From Curtobacterium luteum (GTDB lineage: Bacteria > Actinomycetota > Actinomycetes > Actinomycetales > Microbacteriaceae): a stretch of DNA of 64,000 nucleotides. This document shows, piece after piece, positions 1 to 8,560 of the stretch. The position numbers were made by a program, and so were the translations under genes. The DNA lies in the NCBI RefSeq assembly GCF_014646995.1, contig NZ_BMOI01000005.1, positions 1 through 64,000 of the forward strand. The letters run 5' to 3'. A model generated the notes under the pieces. The model ran no database searches, had not been told where the DNA came from, and was given only the letters and a program-made list of their open reading frames with translations. The first letter of the stretch is position 1. Every line of letters begins with the position of its first letter.

Positions 1-93
1 CTTGGCCATGATCGACATCCTTCCAGCGAGGACCACGTCCCCACAGGTCAGGAGTCAACCGAACCGACAGCAGTCCCGAACGGGGAGTCGGTC

Positions 94-321
94 GTGCTGC
101 GTGAGGACTACTTCTACTCGTTGCCCGCTCCGGGCCTCTACGACGTGTCGAGCGATCCACCCGAAGCCACGATCGGTCAGCTGACCGAGTCGTGGGACAA
201 CCTGACGACGGCGCCGGCCGCCGATCGGACGTTGAACTGGGAACTCGTTTGGCTGGGCGACGTCCTACGAGCCATCGGGCATCTTCTGCCCGAGGGCAAG
301 CAGCATTCGACAGGCCGGTAG
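94..321 (+). CDS. Hypothetical 75-aa protein
   Basis: A 75-residue protein from a GTG start, preceded six bases upstream by the purine-rich GGGGAG at 82-87. It has no signal peptide or membrane segment and I do not recognise the family. The sequence is acidic and rich in aromatic residues (DYFYSLPAPGLYD near the start). The next gene follows after 35 bases on the same strand, so the two may be co-transcribed. Base composition is clearly lower in G+C than most of the window, as for its three downstream neighbours, which suggests accessory DNA. Confidence that it is coding is moderate because it is short. Confidence 0.55.
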   Translation: MLREDYFYSLPAPGLYDVSSDPPEATIGQLTESWDNLTTAPAADRTLNWELVWLGDVLRAIGHLLPEGKQHSTGR

Positions 322-356
322 CCGATCGGCCACCGGCCGCGTGGGAGGATCCGGTC

Positions 357-797
357 GTGCTGAGTGACGATGCCATTGTTGAGGTCCTGCGCCGGGAAAC
401 AGCATGGCGTCTGCTCGACCCTCGGAAGAGCAGTCGGCTGGACTACCGACTCACGGACGTCCGCGTACGAGACGGACACGTGCTCGACGTGCGCATCACA
501 CAGCGCGACGGCGAGTTCGCTCGTCTGCTCATCAGGATGCCCGCCTCCGGGGCGCCTCAGTACTGGGTCTACGCCCGACCAGAGGATGCTACCGACTGGG
601 TCGGTCAACTCCTCACCTGGATCGACGAAGAGGTGTTCACCGACGGCTTGGGACCGGGACGCCTCCGTGAAGATCGCGGCGGCGAGAGCTACGTCGTCGT
701 CGCGAACTACGGATGGCATCAGACCGACACCGAAGAACACGCACGCCTCACCGCTGCGGCCGGACCCCGGGGATGGCACGGCTGCGGCGCCGTCTGA
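357..797 (+). CDS. Hypothetical 146-aa protein
   Basis: The frame stays open further upstream, but I chose the GTG at 357 because a GGGAGGA-like ribosome site sits just before it and because the conserved-looking text starts there (LSDDAIVEVLRRE). The protein is soluble, with no signal peptide or membrane span. The pattern of alternating beta strands and one acidic helix (WVGQLLTWIDEEVFTDGLG) suggests a compact alpha/beta fold, but I do not recognise the family. It lies 35 bases after the preceding small gene and shares its lower G+C. No function is assigned. Confidence 0.65.
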   Translation: MLSDDAIVEVLRRETAWRLLDPRKSSRLDYRLTDVRVRDGHVLDVRITQRDGEFARLLIRMPASGAPQYWVYARPEDATDWVGQLLTWIDEEVFTDGLGPGRLREDRGGESYVVVANYGWHQTDTEEHARLTAAAGPRGWHGCGAV

Positions 798-892
798 CTG
801 AGCGTCCTGAGTCGTTCCGGTAGACGATCCTCATCCGGGGTACTACTCGACCCTCTGGGACGGCTTCAACGGCATATCCGTAGAGTCCGCGG

Positions 893-1432
893 ATGGAAGC
901 CTCGTTTGCGATCTTCATTAACGGCTCCTACGGCGCTGGCAAGACAACCGTTCTCGATCACATCGGCAACCTGCTCGCAGCCGAGGGGCGGCCTTTCAGT
1001 CTGATCGACGTCGACTGGTTTCATCGGTCCTCTCCAGTTGCCGCCTTCGACCCGCAGAACCAGGTCATCGAGGCGAGAAACATCGCTGCCGTGTGGGTGA
1101 ACTACAAGACCGCCGGACCGCGCCAACTCATCATGAGCGGCGTGATCGCCAATGAAGCCGACAAGCATCGATACTCAGAAGCCGTCGCGCTGCCGCTTCG
1201 ATCTGTTCGCCTGACCGCGCAGCGATCAACTGCCGAGGCACGCCTGCGGGCACGCTACGACTCCTCCCGACAGACCGAGCTACGCTGGCACGTTGACCGC
1301 TGGGAGGACCTCACCCAGCGTCTCACCGCAGCTGACTTGGATGAAGTCGCGATCGCCACGGACAGGTTAGATGCGCTGTCAGTAGCTCGCCGCATCGCGC
1401 AGCACTTCGAGCTCCTCGACGTGTCTCGATAG
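893..1432 (+). CDS. P-loop AAA/kinase-like ATP-binding protein
   Basis: A 179-residue cytoplasmic protein with a clear Walker A loop near the N-terminus (residues 10-17, GSYGAGKT), followed by a probable Walker B or acceptor region (LIDVDWF). Its size and layout resemble small P-loop kinases such as shikimate, gluconate or adenylylsulfate kinases and the AAA_33-type families. A second conserved-looking segment (MSGVIANEAD) would follow Walker B. The substrate cannot be read from sequence. The gene stands alone, and its codon use is visibly lower in G+C than that of the downstream genes, so it may have been acquired horizontally. Confidence in the NTP-binding fold is high; function is unknown. 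Confidence 0.8.
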   Translation: MEASFAIFINGSYGAGKTTVLDHIGNLLAAEGRPFSLIDVDWFHRSSPVAAFDPQNQVIEARNIAAVWVNYKTAGPRQLIMSGVIANEADKHRYSEAVALPLRSVRLTAQRSTAEARLRARYDSSRQTELRWHVDRWEDLTQRLTAADLDEVAIATDRLDALSVARRIAQHFELLDVSR

Positions 1433-1512
1433 CCGGTCGTCCAACGAACAGCGGGACTCGCTGTCGCTCGCTCGCAGGTTGGCGCGTCGCAGATAGCCCG
1501 TCCGATTTGATT

Positions 1513-1545
1513 CTCACCGGGCTGCCTCGAACGGACGCCGGTGAG
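1513..1545. terminator. Possible stem-loop after the P-loop gene
   Basis: An 8-bp perfect inverted repeat (CTCACCGG at 1513-1520 and CCGGTGAG at 1538-1545) with a 17-base loop lies 80 bases beyond the stop of the P-loop gene. There is no clear U tract. It could be a terminator or a regulatory hairpin. The rest of the 1433-1619 gap shows nothing recognisable. Confidence 0.3.
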
Positions 1546-1619
1546 CACAAGACCCGAGCGTTTCAGCTGAGCACGTTGTGTCGTAGGTCGTGTCCGGTGT
1601 CGGCGCGGGGTGAGGCGAT

Positions 1620-2132
1620 ATGGCTGTGTGTAGAACGGTGGGGTCGCGGGGTCGTAGATCCGAGAGTGCGGGTCTCGCCCCGCGGCTTCAAACTGCACGC
1701 TCGGCGTACGATCCGAGCACGTCCAGGGCGAGACGACGACAACGCGTCCTGCGCACCGTGTCCTTCGCTGTGCTCCTCGCCGTCGCCCTTACCGGCTGCG
1801 CTCCACGGGCGGTGGACCATCGTCGGGAACAGGGTCCGACAGCCGCGCCCGTGCAGTCCTCTCGCATCCCGACGGTCGCGACAACGGAGGGGCTGCGTCA
1901 GCTCCGTTGGACCGACACCGGGCATCGACAGAAGGGCCTGCCGGTGCTGGCGGTGCAGAACACCGACTGCGTCACACCAGTCGGGGTCAGCCTGCGCGAG
2001 ACATCGACGGCCGTGACGGTGACAGCGTGGGGACGCCGACAGACGGAGCCGTGCGCAGCGATCGGGTACGCGATGTATGGCGCGGTCCCACTCGACGGGC
2101 CGCTCGGGCACCGCACGCTCCGGCACGGGTAG
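1620..2132 (+). CDS. Putative secreted lipoprotein
   Basis: The frame contains a lipoprotein signal: an Arg-rich stretch, a hydrophobic core (VSFAVLLAVA) and the lipobox ALTGC with Cys at residue 60 if translation starts at the ATG at 1620. That leaves about 40 extra residues before the signal, so the true start may be an internal codon that I cannot identify. The mature part is about 110 residues and contains three further cysteines. I see no known domain. It is probably anchored to the outer face of the membrane. It closes the lower-G+C segment at the left end of the window. Confidence 0.55.
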   Translation: MAVCRTVGSRGRRSESAGLAPRLQTARSAYDPSTSRARRRQRVLRTVSFAVLLAVALTGCAPRAVDHRREQGPTAAPVQSSRIPTVATTEGLRQLRWTDTGHRQKGLPVLAVQNTDCVTPVGVSLRETSTAVTVTAWGRRQTEPCAAIGYAMYGAVPLDGPLGHRTLRHG

Positions 2133-2284
2133 AGCCGGACCGGACCCCCGTCGACCCCGGGCGCGGTCCGCTCAGCGGCGCTCCATGCCCAGGACGATCG
2201 AGCGTCCCGCCCAGGGGCCGTTCGGCCCTACGCTCGGACTGTCCCGTCGGTCGGACGCCCGCCGTCCCTCGCCCAGGAGTCCTC

Positions 2285-5131
2285 GTGCACAGCGCCGTCT
2301 TCGACTACTTCTCCCAGCCCGAACTCCCGTCACCCGTGCTGCCCACGGCCGAGGCGACCGAGCTGCTCGCGACCGAGTTCGGCATCGACGCCACGCTCGA
2401 GTCGCTCGGGAGCCAGCAGGACCAGAACTTCCTGGTGCGCACGACCGGCACGACCGGCACGACCGACTCCGACCAGCCGCTCGGCGTCCTGAAGATCAGC
2501 AACCCGTGCTTCACCGAGGCGGAGATCGACCTGCAGGGCGTCGCGGCGGCCCGGGTCGCGGCCGAACAGCCGGGGGTCCGCGTGCCGACCGTCCTGGCGT
2601 CCGGCTGGTGGGACACGAGCGCCGGGCGGCTGCACGCACGGGTCATCTCGTTCGTGTCCGGCAACACGCTCACCGGGTCCGGGTACCTCCGGCCGGCGGT
2701 GGTCGCGCGGCTCGGGGCCCTGGCCGCGCGGGTGCAGCTCGCGTTGGCGGGGCTCGAACACCCGGCGGCGCACCGCACGCTGCAGTGGGACCTCCGGCAC
2801 GCGGTCCGGGTCGCGCGGACGATCGCGGAGACCGAGCCGGACCGGGCCGTGGTCGACGAGGTCCTCGCCGCGGTGGACAGCGCGGCGACGGTGGTCGAGG
2901 CGCTCGGTGACCGGCTCCCTCGGCAACTCGGGCACTTCGACGTCACGGACGACAACGTCCTGCGACCTGACGGTCCCGTGACCCTCCCGGACGCAGTCAT
3001 CGACTTCGGCGACGTCGCCGACTCGTGGGCCGTCGGCGAGCTCGCCGTGACCCTGTCGAGTGTGCTGCACCACGACGGGGCGACGGTCTGGTCGGTCCTC
3101 CCGGCGGTCCGGGTCTTCCACGCGCTCCGACCGCTGTCCTCGGACGAGGTCGACGCGCTGTGGCCCCTCGTGGTCCTGCGCGGTGCGGTCCTCGTGCTGA
3201 GCGGACGGCAGCAGGTCCGACTCGACGACGACAATGCGTACGCGTCCGGCGCCCTCGACCGGGAGTACCGCGTCTTCCGCCAGGCCGTGTCGGTGCCGTC
3301 CGCGGTGGTGACCGGGGTGCTCCGCCGTGCCCTCGGGTTCCCGCCGGCGACGAGTCTGACCTGGACCCGCCAGGTCCTCGACGTCGAACCGGTGCTGCTC
3401 GACGGCGGCACGACGAGCCCGGTCTACGACGACGGCCGGTGGACCGCGCCCGACGCGCTCGCGGCCGAGGCGCGACGACTCCTCGACGCCGGTGCGCCCG
3501 CGGTGGTCCTGCCCGCGTGGACGCCGGTGCTGACGAGTGCCGCGATCGGTGCCGAGGAGGCGCCGGCGAGCGTCCCGACGGGGGCGACCCTGTGGCTGGC
3601 GGAGCCGACCACGATCGCACGCGAGCGGTGCGACCAGGGTGGGGCGGTCCTCCAGTTCGACCCTGCCGACCGGGTCGATGACGGGCTGGTGCTGCCTGCC
3701 GGGGTGCCGGTCCACGTCCGGGTCGTCGCGGCGGAGCGCGGCGACGCCGACCTGCCGAGGTCGGTACCCGCCGTCGCCGCACCGGGGTGGCGGACGCTCC
3801 TCGGCGACCCGGCCGTCGCGCTCGGCGCGCCGCAGCAGGCCCCGCCCGCTCCCGACGACCTCCTCGCCCGCCGCGACCGTGTCCTCGCGGAGGTCCAGGA
3901 GCACTACTACGCTGAGCCGCCCCGGATCGAGCGCGGCTGGCGCGACCTGCTGGTCGACGTCGACGGCCGCGTGTACACGGACCTCGTCAACAACGTCGCG
4001 AGCGTCGGGCACGCGCACCCGCACGTCGCCGCGGCCGCCGCGCGCCAGCACCGCCTGCTCAACACGAACTCGCGGTTCCACTACGCCGGCATCGTCGAGT
4101 ACGCCGAGCGGGTGGCTGGCCTGCTCCCGGACGAGCTCGACACGGTGTTCTTCGTCAACTCCGGGTCCGAAGCGACCGACCTCGCCCTCCGGATCGCGAT
4201 GGCCGCCACCGGCCGGACGGACGTCGTCGCCATGCGCGAGGCCTACCACGGGTGGACGTACGCGAGCGATGCCGTGTCGACATCCATCGCGGACAACCCG
4301 AACGCGCTCGCGACCCGTCCCGCGTGGGTGCACACGGTGGACGCGGCGAACGCGTACCGCGGTGTGCACCGGGGAGCGGACGCGTCGCGCTACGCGCCCG
4401 AAGCAGCTGAACGGATCCGGGCGCTCGCCGCGGCGGGACACGGGATCGCCGGGTTCATCTGCGAGCCGGTGTACGGCAACGCGGGCGGCATCGCGCTGCC
4501 GGACGGCTACCTGCGCGAGGTCTACGACGCCGTGCACGAGGTCGGTGGTCTGACCATCGCGGACGAGGTGCAGGTCGGGTTCGGGCGGCTCGGGCACTGG
4601 TTCTGGGGCTTCGAGCAGCAGGGCGTCGTGCCGGACGTCGTCGCGGTCGCGAAGTCGGTGGGCGGCGGGACACCGATCGGCATCGTCGTGACCCGCCGCG
4701 AGATCGCCGACCGGTACCGCACCCAGGGGTACTTCTTCTCGTCGACCGGCGGTTCGCCGGTGTCGGCGGCGGTCGGTGCCGCGGTGCTCGACGTCATCGA
4801 GTCCGAGGGGCTGCAACAGAACGCGGTCGTCGTCGGCGAGCACCTGGCCGACCGGCTCCGGGCGCTCGGCGACCGGCACGCCCTCGTCGGTACCGTGCAC
4901 GGCTCCGGGCTCTACCTCGGGCTCGAGTTCGTCCGCGACCGGACGACGCTCGAGCCGGCGACCGAGGAGACCGCGGCCATCTGCGACCGGCTGCTCACGC
5001 TCGGCATCGTGATGCAGCCGACGGGGGACCACCAGAACGTCCTCAAGATCAAGCCACCGCTGGTGGTGACCCGGGAGTCGGCGGACCGGTTCGTCGACGC
5101 GCTCGACCGGGTGCTGACGACGGGCTGGTAG
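2285..5131 (+). CDS. Fused APH-type kinase and class-III PLP aminotransferase
   Basis: A 948-residue protein. I chose GTG 2285, with AGGAG at 2275-2279, although the frame is open further upstream. Residues 1 to about 340 look like an aminoglycoside-phosphotransferase/hydroxylysine-kinase fold (catalytic-loop-like LGHFDVTDDNVL, then VIDFGDVADSW). Residues of about 380-590 form a poorly conserved middle domain. From about residue 595 there is a complete fold-I aminotransferase with NSGSEATDLA, ADEVQVGFGR and the PLP lysine in AVAKSVGGG (Lys790). Known relatives of this arrangement couple a small-molecule kinase with a phospholyase or transaminase of the ETNPPL/PHYKPL type, so an amino-alcohol or hydroxylated amino acid substrate is likely. 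That substrate is inference. The gene appears monocistronic. Confidence 0.88.
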   Translation: MHSAVFDYFSQPELPSPVLPTAEATELLATEFGIDATLESLGSQQDQNFLVRTTGTTGTTDSDQPLGVLKISNPCFTEAEIDLQGVAAARVAAEQPGVRVPTVLASGWWDTSAGRLHARVISFVSGNTLTGSGYLRPAVVARLGALAARVQLALAGLEHPAAHRTLQWDLRHAVRVARTIAETEPDRAVVDEVLAAVDSAATVVEALGDRLPRQLGHFDVTDDNVLRPDGPVTLPDAVIDFGDVADSWAVGELAVTLSSVLHHDGATVWSVLPAVRVFHALRPLSSDEVDALWPLVVLRGAVLVLSGRQQVRLDDDNAYASGALDREYRVFRQAVSVPSAVVTGVLRRALGFPPATSLTWTRQVLDVEPVLLDGGTTSPVYDDGRWTAPDALAAEARRLLDAGAPAVVLPAWTPVLTSAAIGAEEAPASVPTGATLWLAEPTTIARERCDQGGAVLQFDPADRVDDGLVLPAGVPVHVRVVAAERGDADLPRSVPAVAAPGWRTLLGDPAVALGAPQQAPPAPDDLLARRDRVLAEVQEHYYAEPPRIERGWRDLLVDVDGRVYTDLVNNVASVGHAHPHVAAAAARQHRLLNTNSRFHYAGIVEYAERVAGLLPDELDTVFFVNSGSEATDLALRIAMAATGRTDVVAMREAYHGWTYASDAVSTSIADNPNALATRPAWVHTVDAANAYRGVHRGADASRYAPEAAERIRALAAAGHGIAGFICEPVYGNAGGIALPDGYLREVYDAVHEVGGLTIADEVQVGFGRLGHWFWGFEQQGVVPDVVAVAKSVGGGTPIGIVVTRREIADRYRTQGYFFSSTGGSPVSAAVGAAVLDVIESEGLQQNAVVVGEHLADRLRALGDRHALVGTVHGSGLYLGLEFVRDRTTLEPATEETAAICDRLLTLGIVMQPTGDHQNVLKIKPPLVVTRESADRFVDALDRVLTTGW

Positions 5132-5283
5132 TCGGCGCGGGCGCGGCGGGCGCGGCGGGCGCGTCGGGCGCGACGCACGCGATCCAAGCGACGGGCGCGG
5201 GCCCGCCCGGAGCACGCTCGGACGCGCAGGACACTCGTGGGTCCGGGGGAGTTGACTGGCGGCCCGCCCCGGAGAGGAACCCG
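5132..5283. other. Intergenic G+C-rich tract with GCGCGGCGG-like repeats
   Basis: Just after the aminotransferase stop, about 45 bases consist of degenerate 9-base repeats of the form GGCGCGGCG. The ribosome site for the BLUF gene (GGAGAGG, about 5271-5277) lies at the right end. Nothing else is visible. Confidence 0.4.
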
Positions 5284-5703
5284 ATGCTGTCCCTGATCTA
5301 CTCGAGCGTCGCGACACGACCGCTCGGCGACGACGACCTCGCGAGCCTGCTCGACCAGAGCCGCCGATCGAACGAGCGCGAGGACGTGACCGGTGTGCTG
5401 CTGTTCCGGAACGGCTACTTCCTGCAACTGCTGGAAGGGCCGGACGCTGCTGTGCGGGCGAAGCTCGACCGCATCAAGCACGACGACCGGCACGCGAAGG
5501 TGCGGGTGATCCTTGAGGACCACGTCGAGGAGCGGCAGTTCCCGGAGTGGACGATGGGCTTCCCGGCCGCGGACGCTGACCTCGTGGACGTCCCGGGCTA
5601 CCGATCGACGTTCGAGGATCTCGACGCGGCACCCGGTACCGAGGCGCCATCCGCCGCTGCCGTCCGGGAGCTCATCCGCTGGTTCCGGCCGAACGGCCGC
5701 TGA
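5284..5703 (+). CDS. Stand-alone BLUF-domain blue-light sensor
   Basis: A 139-residue single-domain protein that matches the BLUF (blue light using FAD) fold over its first 100 residues. The photocycle residues are present: Tyr6 in LIYSS, Asn30 in SRRSN, Gln48 in GYFLQLLEG, and the semi-conserved Trp89 and Met91 in PEWTMGF. The family motif VTGVLLF is also intact. FAD would bind in the cytoplasm and signal by a hydrogen-bond switch. There is no attached output domain, so it presumably acts through a partner protein. The roughly 40 C-terminal residues are short helices typical of stand-alone BLUF proteins. No partner gene is obvious nearby. Confidence 0.93.
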   Translation: MLSLIYSSVATRPLGDDDLASLLDQSRRSNEREDVTGVLLFRNGYFLQLLEGPDAAVRAKLDRIKHDDRHAKVRVILEDHVEERQFPEWTMGFPAADADLVDVPGYRSTFEDLDAAPGTEAPSAAAVRELIRWFRPNGR

Positions 5704-5897
5704 CGGGTCGCCGACGGGCCGGCGCGCTCCGGACGCCACCGACGGGTGGGCGCGCCCCGACCGCCGACCGCGGGGGCACGCACCCCGGACGACTCGCACC
5801 GTCACACCGCGCACCCGCACCCGTCATCGTTCGTCACGCCCGGTCACCTCCGGACACAACGTGGCACCGCCGAGCCCGCCGGTGCCATCGTCCGTCC

Positions 5898-6539
5898 ATG
5901 GCCTACATCTGCTTGATCCTCTCCGGGGCGGCGCTCCTCATCAACGGGCTCACCCTGCTCGGCCGCGTCCCCGGACGGGACAGCGGCGTGTTCAACGTCC
6001 TCATCGGCAGCGTGCAGCTCGTCCTCTGCGTCGCCGTCGCGGTCTCCGCTGACGGGTCCCTGCCGGCCCTGCTCGCGATCTCGGGCACGTTCCTCTTCGG
6101 GCTGACCTACCTCTACGTCGGCCTCGACGCGCTCGCCGGCCTCGGGTAGACCGGGCTCGGCTGGTTCTGCGGTCTGGTCGCAGCCGTCGCGGTCGTCTTC
6201 GCCGTGACGAACGCCACCGTCGACCCCGTGCTCGCCGTCCTGTGGTCGACGTGGGCGGGACTCTGGTCGCTGTTCTTCGTGCTGCTGGCGCTCGGCCGAC
6301 CGATCGGCCGCTACACGGCGTGGGCGCTCGTCCTCGCGAGCCAGACGACGACGACCGTGCCGGCGCTGCTCGGCCTCGCGGGCCGGTGGCCGAGCGGGAC
6401 CGGGTGGACGGTTGGCGCTCTCCTCGTCGCAGCGCTCGTCTTCGTCGGCGCCGCCGTCCTCGCACGCCGCCCACGGCAGCAGGAACCCGCGTCGGCCACC
6501 CCGGCCGTCGTCACCCCCGCACCCACCGCCACCGCCTGA
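5898..6539 (+). pseudogene. AmiS/UreI-type urea/amide channel, interrupted by in-frame TAG
   Basis: Codons 1-83 (MAYICLILSGAALLINGLTL onward) and the text after codon 84 read as one AmiS/UreI-family channel of 213 codons with six membrane helices, but codon 84 is TAG (6147-6149). In family members the interrupted site reads GL-x-GTGLGWY; here it is GLG-stop-TGLGWF, in the same frame, so a single base change explains it. Without suppression the product stops after about two to three helices; re-initiation at GTG 6204 would give the second half. AmiS/UreI proteins pass urea or short amides across the membrane. The flavoenzyme gene starts 26 bases later, so the pair looks like an operon. Confidence 0.85.
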
Positions 6540-6564
6540 CCACCGCCCGACCGGAGGAACCACC

Positions 6565-7788
6565 GTGACCACCACCGCCACCCCCGACACCGTCGTCGAC
6601 TACGAGACCCTCGCGGATCGGTTCCGGCCGATCTTCGACCGGATCGCCGCCGGCGCGAGCACCCGCGAGCAGGAGCACCGCCTGCCCCACGACGAGATCC
6701 GCGAACTCGCGGCCGCCGGCTTCGGCGCCGTCCGGGTCCCCGTGGCCTTCGGCGGCGCCGGCGCGACGCTGCCCCAGCTGTTCCGGCTGCTCACCGAGCT
6801 GGCCGCCGCCGACAGCAACATCCCGCAGGCGCTCCGTGGCCACTTCGCCCTCGTCGAGGACCGTCTCGTCGGCCGCTCCGGGGAACGCGACGCCTGGCTC
6901 GAGCGCTTCGGGCGCGGCGAGATCGCGGGCAACTCCTGGACCGAGGTCGGGGCCGTGCAGATCGGCGACGTCATCACGAAGGTGACCCCGCAGCCCGACG
7001 GCACCTTCCGCATCACCGGCCAGAAGTACTACTCGACCGGCAGCATCTTCGCGGACTGGATCGACACGTACGCCGAGCGCACCGACACCGGCGAGCGGGT
7101 CATCGCCATCGTCGACGCACACCAGCCCGGGGTCACGCACGGCGACGACTGGGACGGCTTCGGGCAGCGCACCACCGGCTCCGGCACGAGCACCTTCACC
7201 GACGCGGTCGTGCAGGCCGACGCGGTCATCCCGTTCGACGACCGGTTCAAGTACCAGACCGCCTACTACCAGGCGGTGCTCCTCACGGTCCTCGCGGGAT
7301 CGGTCCTCGCCGCCGAACGCGAGATCGCCCTGCAGGTCCGGAACCGCAACCGGGTCTTCTCGCACGGCAACGCCGACACGTTCGCCGCGGACCCGCAGAT
7401 CCTGCAGGTCGTCGGTGAGGTCTCCGCGGCCGGGTTCGCAGCGGCGGCCATCGTGGACCGTGCCGCCGAGGCGCTGCAGTCCGCGTACGAGGGCGCCGCG
7501 CTCGACGAGGCCGAGGACGAGCGCCGCAACGACCGCGCCGAACTCGCGACCGCGCAGGCGCAGGTCGCGCTCACGTCGCTCGCGACGACGGCGACGTCGC
7601 ACCTCTTCGACGCGCTCGCCGCGTCCGGCGTGAGCACGACGAAGAACCTCGACCGGCACTGGCGCAACGCCCGGACCGCGGGCAGCCACAACCCGTGGGT
7701 CTTCAAGGCGCGCATCATCGGCGACCACGCCGTCAACGGCGTCGAACCGCCGCGCGTCTGGGCGATCGGCGCGACCCGCCGCGCCTGA
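6565..7788 (+). CDS. Acyl-CoA-dehydrogenase-fold flavin monooxygenase (DszC/SfnB-like)
   Basis: A 407-residue cytoplasmic protein with the three-domain acyl-CoA dehydrogenase fold. Start GTG 6565 has GGAGG upstream; the frame is open earlier but enters the channel gene. The C-terminal signature (DRHWRNARTAGSHNPWVFKAR, residues about 366-386) is that of the DszC/SfnB/dibenzothiophene-monooxygenase branch, where the usual catalytic Glu is absent and FMNH2 plus O2 oxygenate a sulfur or nitrogen heteroatom. In relatives this supports use of organosulfur compounds or sulfones as a sulfur source. Co-location with an amide/urea channel gene suggests scavenging of a small nitrogen- or sulfur-containing compound, which is inference. 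A separate flavin reductase is required and is not seen here. Confidence 0.85.
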   Translation: MTTTATPDTVVDYETLADRFRPIFDRIAAGASTREQEHRLPHDEIRELAAAGFGAVRVPVAFGGAGATLPQLFRLLTELAAADSNIPQALRGHFALVEDRLVGRSGERDAWLERFGRGEIAGNSWTEVGAVQIGDVITKVTPQPDGTFRITGQKYYSTGSIFADWIDTYAERTDTGERVIAIVDAHQPGVTHGDDWDGFGQRTTGSGTSTFTDAVVQADAVIPFDDRFKYQTAYYQAVLLTVLAGSVLAAEREIALQVRNRNRVFSHGNADTFAADPQILQVVGEVSAAGFAAAAIVDRAAEALQSAYEGAALDEAEDERRNDRAELATAQAQVALTSLATTATSHLFDALAASGVSTTKNLDRHWRNARTAGSHNPWVFKARIIGDHAVNGVEPPRVWAIGATRRA

Positions 7789-7809
7789 GCCGCGGACGGA
7801 GCGAACGGG

Positions 7810-7854
7810 AGGCCCGGATCACCGCCGCCGGTCGGCGCACGGTGATCCGGGCCT
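7810..7854. terminator. Bidirectional hairpin terminator, copy 1 of a duplicated element
   Basis: A perfect 15-bp stem (AGGCCCGGATCACCG at 7810-7824 and its complement at 7840-7854) with a 15-base loop. It lies between the convergent flavoenzyme and TetR genes. The 51 bases 7811-7861 recur exactly at 9471-9521. Confidence 0.7.
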
Positions 7855-7904
7855 GGCGTCCGTCGTCACGCGCCGCCCCACCAGCGTCCGCCAGGGCGGT
7901 GCCG

Positions 7905-8483
7905 TCAGAGCCGGGTCACTTCCGTCGCGGCCTCGCGCACGGCGCGCACGGCATCGTGCACGAACGGGCCGAGTGCAGCCCCCGCCCGAGCGGTCGTCCA
8001 CACCGTGAACCCGTCCCAGTACGCCCGGATGCTCGTCTCCGCGAGCAGTGCGGCGCGGGGGCCGGGGACGCCCCGTCCGCGCAGCGCGACCTCGAGGGTC
8101 TCCGTGACGACGAACCGCTTGTACACGTACCGCTCCCGGAGTGCCTCGTGCGCTCGCGTCAACGCGGTGATCGCGGCACCGATGTCCTGTTGTTCCGGGG
8201 TGTGGGCGGCGGTCAAGGCATCGAGCACCGCGTCGACCACGGCCAGGTCGGTCAGGTCCGCAGGGGCGTCGCGGACGACACGACGGATGGTCTCGAGCGT
8301 CGCGGCCTGACCCTGGAACAGGATCTCCCGCTTGTCCGGGAATTGCCGGAACAGCGTCGCCTTCGTCAGGCCGGCGCGTTCGGCGATCTGCGCGGCGGTC
8401 GTCGCGTCGTAGCCCTGCTCGGCGAAGAGGTCCAGCGCTGCGCGGAGGAGTCGACCTCGCGGATCCGGTTGCCATCGTGCCAC
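7905..8483 (-). CDS. TetR-family transcriptional regulator
   Basis: A 192-residue repressor-type protein. The N-terminal helix-turn-helix is classical (residues about 10-55, with AAQIAERAGLTKATLFRQFPDK), followed by an all-helical ligand domain. It is divergent from an SDR gene whose start is 77 bases away, and that gap holds a short inverted repeat (8496-8511), so it very likely represses the SDR gene and itself. Such TetR/SDR pairs usually respond to a small lipophilic or electrophilic ligand. The actual ligand is unknown. Confidence 0.9.
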   Translation of the reverse strand: MARWQPDPRGRLLRAALDLFAEQGYDATTAAQIAERAGLTKATLFRQFPDKREILFQGQAATLETIRRVVRDAPADLTDLAVVDAVLDALTAAHTPEQQDIGAAITALTRAHEALRERYVYKRFVVTETLEVALRGRGVPGPRAALLAETSIRAYWDGFTVWTTARAGAALGPFVHDAVRAVREAATEVTRL

Positions 8484-8495
8484 GCCCTCATGCTA

Positions 8496-8511
8496 ACCGA
8501 TGCGACTCGGT
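8496..8511. promoter_or_regulatory. Candidate TetR operator
   Basis: ACCGA at 8496-8500 and TCGGT at 8507-8511 form a 5-bp inverted repeat with a 6-base spacer in the 77-bp gap between divergent TetR and SDR genes. Position and symmetry suit a TetR dimer. The arms are short, so confidence is modest. Confidence 0.4.
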
Positions 8512-8560
8512 CTCATCAGGTGTACGGTGACGATACCAAGTCTCATGGACAGGAGTCATC

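Noticed and set aside
1500..1560. A tRNA 3' end (GTTCGAGGC on the minus strand)
   Set aside because: No acceptor, D or anticodon stems can be drawn around it; the similarity is limited to the T-loop-like motif.
1907..2284. An upstream extension of the aminotransferase frame by 126 residues
   Set aside because: It overlaps the lipoprotein gene, has shadow-like Arg/Ala composition, and a good ribosome site precedes GTG 2285.
2330..5317. A 995-residue open frame on the minus strand opposite the aminotransferase
   Set aside because: It mirrors the coding strand of a well-supported PLP enzyme; its composition is Arg/Asp/Pro/Val-rich shadow text without any domain.
6147..6149. TAG as pyrrolysine
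   Set aside because: Pyrrolysine insertion is not expected in this group and the family has no Pyl residue here; a nonsense mutation or sequencing error is more likely.
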